NCBI GenBank assembly: GCA_028716065.1
Contig: JAQUQN010000038.1
Coordinates: forward strand, 1 to 9,355
Direction: 5' to 3'
Length of the DNA stretch: 9,355 bases
Origin: Candidatus Omnitrophota bacterium
GTDB lineage: Bacteria > Omnitrophota > Gorgyraeia > 2-01-FULL-45-10
This document shows, piece after piece, positions 6,701 through 9,355 of this stretch. Under the pieces are notes generated by a model, which was not told the DNA's origin, did no database searches, and was given only the letters and a program-made list of their open reading frames with translations. How positions within the stretch are numbered: position 1 is the stretch's first letter; every line of letters begins with the position of its first letter. Both the position numbers and the translations under genes were made by a program.

Positions 6701-9355
6701 TTAGGGATAAATACGTTCTGGATTCCATATTAATAAACTGCATCTTCCAAGAGCTTTGAAGTGCAATCTCTTCATCTTCTTCTTCGGGATTAAATGTCAA
6801 CCCTTTTGTTCTACTAGAAATATCACTTAATTCATTTTTTATAGAATCCAATAATAACCTTAAGCGCTCTATTTGTATAGAACGAGCATAATTTGCTTTA
6901 AGTAACGCTATGGCTATGTTAACTCTCATAGATATATTGCTTGACGTTGATACTTTAAGGGCCTCATCGATCTCTTCCTGATATATTCTCTCAAGCTCTT
7001 TTATCTGCGCTTCTCTGTCATATCCTGCAAGAAGCAGAACGCCTCTAGCAGTTATTTCAGACTTTCTATCGCTATCTTTAAGAGAGACGGCTAACATTTT
7101 TTTCATCTCTGATATATCATTAGTTGCGGCATCGCGCGGTTTGCCTTCGTTGCCCGGCTGGACCATGTTGCCGTCCTTGTCGAAGCCGTAACCTTCGTCG
7201 CCCATTCCGGAACCGGGTGTCTCATCTTCCTCTTCGTCGTACAAACTGGATTCGACAGCTTCTATGTTTTTAGGCAGGCCCCTGATCTCCCATTTCCATG
7301 TCTTATCATCATCAGCGGCTTTAAAATCGTCCATATTCCGCATGGCGTGTTCCAATACGAGCATCTCTCCCTTACCATTCCTCGCGAAGATCTGCACAGG
7401 CACTTTGAGATATCTTGGGAAATACATCTCAGCGTAGGTTTCTGTATACCACTCTTCTTTACCTACATCTGAAAACCTGGTAGAGGTCGTAAAGGTAACT
7501 GGTGTTTTATCATACAAAACGGATGACACTTTTTGATTCATCTTCCGGTGGCGGATGACCACGAAGACATGCGTAAATCCGGCCTTCCTCAAAGCGGCTT
7601 GAAGCGCGGAAATTTCTCCTACAACGAACTCTTTTGGTTTTACCGCCTTAATTGCGGCTGGAAGAGCAATCAGCCCTTTCTTTTTGCTTTTGAAGACCTT
7701 CTTAAAAAATTGCTGCCATGCCTTTCTTGCTTTACCCGCCGCGGAACCGCGCGATTTGCCTTCGACGTCGAGATTGCCATCTTTGTCGAATCCGTAACCC
7801 TCGTCGCCCATACCGCGACTCTCCGGGCTCCTGCCGGCATGAATACCCCACTTCTCATTCAGATAATCTCTTAGACGGAAATGTCTCCGCATCAATTCCT
7901 GGAATGGTTCGGACGAAAGCAGCCCTGTATCTCCAATAATACTTTGGCATACTTTATCAAAGTCTTGTGCGCGTTGGGCTAGCTCAGAACTATCATATGT
8001 CTTCGATACATAAACAGGCCCCTCAGCCGGATCCTCGACGTAGTGAAGCCACGCTTGCCATAGAGCTTTCACTGCTGGTTCATAATCAAACCCCTGAGGC
8101 GATGCTGTCGTAGCCGCGGAATCGCGCGATTTGCCTTCGCTGCCCGGCTGGACCATGTTGCCGTCCTTGTCGAAGCCGTAACCTTCGTCGCCCATTCCGA
8201 GATCTGGTGTTTCCTGTGCCTTTCTGCCGGTAAGTTCTTTTATCCGCTCGTCGATTACATTAAAGACTGTGTCATAACGCTGCGGGGCCTTGAGAAAAAT
8301 ATCTTTTTTGGCCACGCCGACAAGAGCGGGTATCTTATCAGGACCCTGACTAAGTATCTTCGATATCCTATCTTTTATAGACTTCAGGAACTCAATATCA
8401 TCTATTGCCTTTACCGCCTTTTCGAATTTTCTAAGCTTCGGCCCGCTCTGCCAGGGCTTCGAGTACATGTAGATGAAAGCGGTATTTATGATGGGCTCTT
8501 CTGCCTGACCGGAAATATTGCTCCTGCCGGCAAGGTTTGTGACGGTTTCGACGTTTTCGTAAATGTCCCTCTTAGTGGGATCATTATCTACATGGCCTTT
8601 CCAGACGGCTTCCGTAATAGATAAGTTATTATCCGGGGTAAATTTCGCGTCTACGAAATAGGCCTTTCTTTCGACGATGGGTTTGCCGGGTGAATTGCTC
8701 CAGAGGTCATATACGCGAATGTTCTTGGCTATCACACAGTCCCTACCAAAGAAGAGTTTGCCGAGCGGATCACCGCACATCAATAGATACTGTCCGTTGG
8801 GGCTGAAGGCAAAGGTGCCGTTGACCGGATCTAAGAGTTTATCGATAACCGGCTTTTTGGGATTCGCGAGTTCGTAAACTTTGAAAGGATGGCCGCGGAA
8901 GGCTGTGTTATAAAATATGATGAACTTCTCATCCGGGCTCAACTGGGTATCTATTGGCACAAAGTAATCATACAGCCGAATGAGTTTTCCGTCGCCTTCC
9001 GAATTTCTGATAACAGCGAACATCCCATCCTTCTTGGAGCTTAATGGGTTAAGTGGTTCAAAAAGCGTAACGACATGGCCATCTTTGGTTTTTATTTCCC
9101 AATATGCTTTCAATTTTTTCAGGAGTTTTTTGAGCTCGTCTTTCCCCGCCGCGGAACCGCGCGATTTGCCTGCCGCGTAGTCGCGCGTCGGGAGGTTCTC
9201 ATCGAGGTTTTGGATCGAATATGTCTTAGGTTCTAAAGGTTCTTCTTTAAATATATCCGGATATTCTGCCTTAAGAAAGCCTTGCCCATAACGAAGATCC
9301 ATTTCATTAATAGGACCTTTTACGTCATCGACATATTCTGTCTTACAGCCGAGCA
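774..9355 (-). CDS. Giant modular multidomain protein with metallopeptidase-like, ROK-kinase-like and winged-helix domains (5' partial)
   Basis: One uninterrupted frame ends at TAA (774-776) and is still open at the right edge of the window. The ATG at 9300-9302 gives 2,842 residues. Seventeen further sense codons lie upstream to the edge, beginning Leu-Gly-Cys-Lys-Thr-Glu-Tyr, and no Shine-Dalgarno sequence precedes the ATG, so the gene is probably truncated by the window. Residues below count from that ATG. Visible order: propeller-like strands (65-285), helical repeats (730-900 and 1305-1552), winged-helix-like segments (1085-1160 and 2529-2602), HEAGH metallopeptidase-like domain (1575-1920), ROK-kinase-like domain (2090-2515) and an unknown C-terminal domain (2605-2842). 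Short repeated linkers separate them. No membrane helix is evident, and a signal peptide cannot be judged without the N-terminus. G+C varies strongly between modules. A terminator follows the stop at once. The overall function is unknown; a large structural, surface or regulatory scaffold is conceivable. That the frame is real is near certain; the assigned role is not. Confidence 0.95.
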   Translation of the reverse strand, partial: LGCKTEYVDDVKGPINEMDLRYGQGFLKAEYPDIFKEEPLEPKTYSIQNLDENLPTRDYAAGKSRGSAAGKDELKKLLKKLKAYWEIKTKDGHVVTLFEPLNPLSSKKDGMFAVIRNSEGDGKLIRLYDYFVPIDTQLSPDEKFIIFYNTAFRGHPFKVYELANPKKPVIDKLLDPVNGTFAFSPNGQYLLMCGDPLGKLFFGRDCVIAKNIRVYDLWSNSPGKPIVERKAYFVDAKFTPDNNLSITEAVWKGHVDNDPTKRDIYENVETVTNLAGRSNISGQAEEPIINTAFIYMYSKPWQSGPKLRKFEKAVKAIDDIEFLKSIKDRISKILSQGPDKIPALVGVAKKDIFLKAPQRYDTVFNVIDERIKELTGRKAQETPDLGMGDEGYGFDKDGNMVQPGSEGKSRDSAATTASPQGFDYEPAVKALWQAWLHYVEDPAEGPVYVSKTYDSSELAQRAQDFDKVCQSIIGDTGLLSSEPFQELMRRHFRLRDYLNEKWGIHAGRSPESRGMGDEGYGFDKDGNLDVEGKSRGSAAGKARKAWQQFFKKVFKSKKKGLIALPAAIKAVKPKEFVVGEISALQAALRKAGFTHVFVVIRHRKMNQKVSSVLYDKTPVTFTTSTRFSDVGKEEWYTETYAEMYFPRYLKVPVQIFARNGKGEMLVLEHAMRNMDDFKAADDDKTWKWEIRGLPKNIEAVESSLYDEEEDETPGSGMGDEGYGFDKDGNMVQPGNEGKPRDAATNDISEMKKMLAVSLKDSDRKSEITARGVLLLAGYDREAQIKELERIYQEEIDEALKVSTSSNISMRVNIAIALLKANYARSIQIERLRLLLDSIKNELSDISSRTKGLTFNPEEEDEEIALQSSWKMQFINMESRTYLSLTVDACLALLLYGEDTDREEQVRKLNELLGMNISKAESDAIRSALTGYSKKVAGDFKDSTAEKVKDALKPAVEYIYKALTDMKLYPAFSDDVKTGATIVEILNAKDGSKLSFIFTIDSKDPNKIILERTISNLPKDKPQILKTYTVDGAAGTTEAAETMLKGSGTVLKSWPAAPGAIAVSKGEEVSGTSSDQPRNADGTFGQKPGKSPEDAKLVIKLSGWLESRKSIFTLEEYLETYKRVRKEHPELKFDPLAEHPETTARNDLNGLINQSILKPHEDEETGRTIGYEITDKEKIKLAKAEPRDSAAEAEEPEILQGAFSHITDIGEVLVVHYAVMDQKPFAPLAHDTVPSLLKDHMSQCKGDLDKLWNKGKGRRIGESRSYVITSIRMDGEKGIAFSVGTSAEGDIVPAEAVCVVGTIMPVEKQVSEDASLRNKKSVADVLGELTKHSLKALSLLQVQWLNAPLSNGQRPAHLVDEIMIRAALAEAGIDRGMHAEWLENLVSARPMPEKYSWTSYMPDLEYAMALAALVQIGQHSAENIEKMEDALKDLHFEKGKIAEIVIRSALLNDAIARGVEEKRDEQMAWFYDFLSRHPASRMEEILVQDVLLNNGDHRQERIEQLSYILNTDQFRLSTLERIAAHNALLKAGHDRNGQVKKLLAIISERTLSTSLLEEIAAHAALLAYASEEMAKDAGKSAARQDEAPDSTKAARDIASMASFEAVFGDKDAENNAAFKFIYDKIAYGVERICSEFDERYGNDSIKTAEVGIVRGGKSGDTLAVSVNPVTKERRIGIYETFIRGVYDNLYQLVDSNRWTEYEVRAQVSVIEALIDGSILHEAGHGFEGYSGIDLHSLLNDTDAVEAYAALIETSIPKTAQDKERFAETIAELNIGGKQNIAYVTNKAAYLFYKFISFQPGMYIGVDGKIDEKKIRDMVNNYYYVNPHLERAIRAGVSPDGQLIINQVADKVIESCRLFFGERTTWHKKNIAGTDALNGAGYEGLRSLIVEATSKQQAAREEARSAISKIPGAADAIQAYIERESPKGTTLRLLQAAQKQARSAEEWRKGGSASQQGTAEVNPRDSETEKARQVMEAPTAVHVENDLNKLVIKLLEFDAALELGNIDKKKLAEAEKDFRKKAGEIIKGIDDLTILDELVIAFSVRFVDMENTGEKRRADLYADIADRLEARIEELKPASGKVSGGTDLQRGGSASQQGTAEVSPVLTETSPYYVGMSMGGTKLYAALYKRTSGKPEVLGKCSVTWKDAFNLANPRDVSDANIVSPDAIVAKIAETIRGLVAENNLTINDLNNIGCTSPGPLDHDTGVIGTECKTFNMPFDKYPFSRKLSEELGTPYVEVKHDSHSGIEGETALGALVGVDNAYYVIQGTGLGGSPSVKGKYYIEVPELTEPGHHIVGTPNVSAAARAVTSYIYRFIPNYGKGHPYEVVDNPIAGKKHQITKEKAEELITSGKYVRDDFIWTIDGEKDFEDIVAGVGLEPMLKDKERLTQMFGGNAGDYSKINEPRDLSELAINGSKAEQQTAKDIIRYIAREVGKGLAALINYSYGKEWQLDGVVLGSTIGEKLGIDSNGVMLRTAEGEDYYYDDIQEAAFYELAVRFGVEQSFARRVSSRIVRSPLTQDERETAGFDRKYAATAEEAVQIEDAKAADPYEAAIAVMRKIAENFANSLSFSPKALSLALGLDPEKIRPAIALLTGHGYLETLSLGGNLRISLTDKAKKAVKAGVFTREALFEIPDMVNVADSAGKEISRIYPEKYRLLVDCNIYKGGREELDNDRSKGYISADGKCIVAGDRFELEMVDTSNIENILKYVKDPARTIVQVSGNLKVDDIMQLMKKAPGIRVVNVDTSNFKYDNELDAVARQKCRFDLYAMMLAARSITGEDVKTKNSIYRALKFFLNSHYKNGVEDIASHYIDALVVEETVDEKLKKDNITYILKCILSYKPAKPYRVPEYNNVAAALISA
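777..1490 (-). other. Unrecognised C-terminal domain (residues 2605-2842)
   Basis: About 238 residues with alternating strands and helices: YRLLVDCNIYKGG, ARTIVQVSGNLKVDDIMQLMKK and IRVVNVDTSNF suggest an alpha/beta Rossmann-like core, followed by a helical tail with NSIYRALKFFLNSHY and YILKCILSYKPA. No motif is diagnostic. The DNA is very A/T-rich at the 3' end (841-900 has 12 G+C of 60), unlike the middle of the gene. Confidence 0.45.
1497..1718 (-). other. Winged-helix domain II after the ROK domain (residues 2529-2602)
   Basis: AVMRKIAENF (helix 1), SFSPKALSLALGLDPEKIRPAIALLTGHGYLETL (helices 2-3) and GGNLRISLTDKAKKAV (wing and final helix) follow the classic winged-helix order of MarR- and ArsR-like folds. 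In ROK repressors such as NagC, Mlc and XylR the winged helix precedes the ROK domain; here one follows it. DNA binding is possible but in so large a chain the fold may only make protein contacts. Confidence 0.65.
1758..3035 (-). other. ROK-family (glucokinase-like) domain (residues 2090-2515)
   Basis: Landmarks occur in ROK order: YYVGMSMGGTKLYAAL (2093-2108, ATP phosphate loop), SPGPLD (2178-2183), VKHDSHSGIEGETALG (2220-2235) with Asp2223 as likely catalytic base, GTGLGG (2249-2254), E-P-G-H (2271-2274), and DGVVLGS (2433-2439) in the C-terminal half. ROK proteins phosphorylate hexoses or N-acetylhexosamines, or act as sugar-sensing repressors. Two departures are clear: the usual Asp of D-x-G-G-T-K is Ser2098, and the Cys cluster (CxCGxxGCxE) that binds structural zinc after E-x-G-H is absent, replaced by a longer insert. 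The domain may therefore sense sugar rather than phosphorylate it. Family call is firm; activity uncertain. Confidence 0.85.
3053..3089 (-). repeat. Linker repeat type 2, copy before the ROK domain
   Basis: Encodes GGSASQQGTAEV (residues 2072-2083). Partner at 3476-3512. The pair brackets a helical module of about 125 residues. Confidence 0.9.
3377..3395 (-). repeat. 19-base direct repeat, copy 2
   Basis: Same 19 bases as 6053-6071, encoding KLVIKL at residues 1970-1975. It opens the helical module between the two type 2 linkers, just as the other copy opens the first winged-helix-like segment. Confidence 0.75.
3476..3512 (-). repeat. Linker repeat type 2, copy before the small helical module
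   Basis: Encodes GGSASQQGTAEV (residues 1931-1942). The 37 bases differ at one position from 3053-3089, 423 bases away and in the same frame. Confidence 0.9.
3543..4580 (-). other. Zincin-type metallopeptidase-like domain (residues 1575-1920)
   Basis: The sequence SILHEAGHGFEG carries an HExxH motif: His1702 and His1706 would bind zinc and Glu1703 would act as general base. The small residue at 1704 and Gly at 1705 are usual in true metallopeptidases. Glu1727, in DAVEAYAAL 21 residues after His1706, is a good candidate third ligand of gluzincin type. A long helix-rich tail follows, with the tyrosine cluster VNNYYYVNPHLERAI (1801-1815). Peptidase activity, target and family are unknown; the domain could process neighbouring proteins or the giant chain itself. 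The motif is seen; activity is inferred. Confidence 0.7.
4647..5390 (-). other. Helical-repeat block II of the giant protein (residues 1305-1552)
   Basis: Six copies of a 37-45-residue repeat can be read, anchored at 1348 (AALAEAGIDR), 1392 (AALVQIGQHS), 1430 (SALLNDAIAR), 1471 (DVLLNNGDHR), 1508 (NALLKAGHDR) and 1545 (AALLAYAS). The general form is L-E-E-I-x-x-x-x-A-L-L-x-A-G-x-D-R-x-x-Q-I-x-x-L. This matches the phrase of block I, so the two blocks are duplicated or diverged copies of one repeat family. A HEAT/TPR-like helical solenoid and a scaffold role are inferred. It lies directly before the metallopeptidase-like domain and might serve as its substrate or partner arm. Confidence 0.65.
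5403..5780 (-). other. Unclassified domain (residues 1175-1300)
   Basis: About 125 residues follow the EPRDSAA linker. Phrases include HITDIGEVLVVHYAVMD, a basic GKGRRIGESRSYVITSIR strand and AEAVCVVGTIMPVEK. The alternating hydrophobic pattern suggests mostly beta structure. No catalytic motif is recognised. It directly precedes the second helical-repeat block. Confidence 0.35.
5783..5808 (-). repeat. Linker repeat type 1, remnant near residue 1170
   Basis: Encodes AEPRDSAAE. The DNA matches the RDSAA end of the other type 1 linkers (for instance 8113-8130) almost base for base. The GYGFDKDGN part is absent. Confidence 0.65.
5823..6050 (-). other. Winged-helix-like segment I (residues 1085-1160)
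   Basis: A Glu/Lys-rich helical lead (EEYLETYKRVRKEHPEL) is followed by TTARNDLNGLINQSIL, a candidate recognition helix, and by E-T-G-R-T-I-G-Y-E-I-T, a possible beta wing. The order helix, helix, then 'GR..xY.IT' wing resembles the winged-helix DNA-binding fold often used to separate modules in bacterial regulators. No specific family can be named, and protein-protein use is equally possible. Confidence 0.4.
6053..6071 (-). repeat. 19-base direct repeat, copy 1
   Basis: ATAGCTTTATAACGAGCTT, encoding KLVIKL at residues 1078-1083. Identical to 3377-3395, 2,676 bases away and in frame. Confidence 0.75.
6603..7115 (-). other. Helical-repeat block I of the giant protein (residues 730-900)
   Basis: A repeated phrase of the form A-L-L-x-A-G-x-D-R-x-x-Q-I-x-x-L appears at 752-770 (RGVLLLAGYDREAQIKEL), 797-813 (AIALLKANYARSIQIERL) and 872-891 (CLALLLYGEDTDREEQVRKL). 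It is predicted to form paired helices like a HEAT or TPR solenoid. The same phrase recurs in a second block at residues 1305-1552. The DNA is distinctly A/T-rich: 6841-6900 has 18 G+C of 60. The repeat is seen directly; the solenoid fold is inferred. Confidence 0.6.
7121..7209 (-). repeat. Linker repeat type 1, copy near residue 700
   Basis: Encodes GMGDEGYGFDKDGN, then MVQPGNEGKPRDAA. It is 84 of 89 bases identical to 8111-8199, exactly 990 bases away. The best part, 7141-7209, differs at one base in 69, including synonymous sites. Confidence 0.9.
7218..7730 (-). other. Unclassified alpha/beta domain (residues about 525-695)
   Basis: A basic start (KVFKSKKKGL) is followed by a likely helix (SALQAALRKAGF) and a strand (THVFVVIRHRK), then a strand-rich part with YTETYAEMYFPRYLKVPVQIFAR and a Glu/Asp-rich tail. 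The helix-strand start and the basic patch leave open nucleic-acid or anionic-ligand binding, but no motif is diagnostic. It is bounded by linkers on both sides. Confidence 0.4.
7735..7815 (-). repeat. Linker repeat type 1, diverged copy near residue 498
   Basis: Encodes GMGDEGYGFDKDGNLDVEGK, then SRGSAAGK. Protein is conserved with the copies near residues 370 and 700, but the DNA is clearly more diverged. Its last third (7735-7761) is identical for 27 bases with 9145-9171. Confidence 0.85.
7827..8111 (-). other. Unclassified small domain between linkers (residues 398-492)
   Basis: About 95 residues sit between two near-identical GYGFDKDGN linkers. The segment is mixed helix and strand, with aromatic clusters (ALWQAWLHY, VYVSKTYD) and a basic helix (ELMRRHFRLRDYL). 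I do not recognise the family. Because linkers bound it on both sides it is probably an independently folding unit. Confidence 0.4.
8111..8199 (-). repeat. Linker repeat type 1, copy near residue 370
   Basis: Encodes GMGDEGYGFDKDGN, then MVQPGSEGKSRDSAA. Near-identical partner at 7121-7209. The domains on either side are unrelated to those around the other copy. Confidence 0.9.
8448..9110 (-). other. Beta-propeller-like segment of the giant protein (residues about 65-285)
   Basis: Three phrases recur in register at residues 120-132 (QLSPDEKFIIFYN), 165-177 (AFSPNGQYLLMCG) and 220-232 (KFTPDNNLSITEA). Between them come the strand phrases RLYDY (109-113), KVYEL (141-145) and RVYDLW (196-201). 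The F-S-P-(D/N)-G-x-(Y/F)-L-L phrase is typical of WD40/TolB-type propeller blades, so at least three blades are visible. A closed propeller usually has six to eight, so either the rest lies upstream, or the unit is degenerate, or it is a small WD40-like fragment. Such domains usually bind proteins or glycans. The blade pattern is visible; the fold is inferred. Confidence 0.6.
9145..9171 (-). repeat. Linker repeat type 1, short copy near residue 50
   Basis: Encodes AGKSRGSAAGK (residues 44-54). The 27 bases match 7735-7761 exactly, 1,410 bases away and in frame. The GYGFDKDGN part is missing here. Confidence 0.85.

Noticed and set aside
9300..9302. The ATG as the true start of the giant gene
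   Set aside because: No Shine-Dalgarno sequence precedes it, and 17 in-frame sense codons continue to the window edge. It is probably an internal methionine.

Overview
This window is almost entirely one enormous minus-strand reading frame. It runs from its TAA stop at 774-776 through the right edge of the window (position 9355), giving at least 2,859 codons. The first ATG inside the window (9300-9302) is not convincing as the true start: the frame stays open upstream for all 17 codons to the edge, and no Shine-Dalgarno sequence precedes that ATG. The real N-terminus, including any signal peptide, therefore lies outside. Residue numbers below count that internal ATG as residue 1.

The product is a string of unrelated modules joined by short, repeated, low-complexity linkers. 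In protein order these are: a beta-propeller-like segment (about 65-285), two unclassified segments (398-492 and 525-695), a first helical-repeat block (730-900), a first winged-helix-like segment (1085-1160), an unclassified segment (1175-1300), a second block of the same helical repeat (1305-1552), a zincin-type metallopeptidase-like domain with HEAGH (1575-1920), a small helical module (1945-2068), a ROK-family sugar-kinase-like domain (2090-2515), a winged helix (2529-2602) and an unrecognised C-terminal domain (2605-2842). Two linker families are nearly identical at the DNA level although the domains around them are unrelated, and all spacings between copies are multiples of three. This suggests assembly and reshuffling of modules through linker DNA. 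A strong intrinsic terminator closes the gene at 716-749.

Downstream, bases 143-773 hold no gene I can support. They do hold two consecutive, elaborately nested imperfect inverted repeats (180-429 and 449-687), each able to fold into a long, branched stem. Neither matches an RNA family I can name. A weak candidate promoter at 695-723 would start a minus-strand transcript at about the first base of the second structure. At the left edge, 1-142 encodes the first 47 residues of a TatD-family metal-dependent hydrolase on the same strand; its remainder is off the window.

The organism is a bacterium of mixed base composition: 60-base samples inside the one giant gene range from about 20% to 63% G+C. 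Giant modular proteins joined by charged Ser/Ala/Gly/Arg/Asp-rich linkers fit an uncultured Omnitrophota-like (former OP3) lineage, but this placement is inference and only moderately secure. No tRNA, rRNA, CRISPR array or transposase gene was seen.
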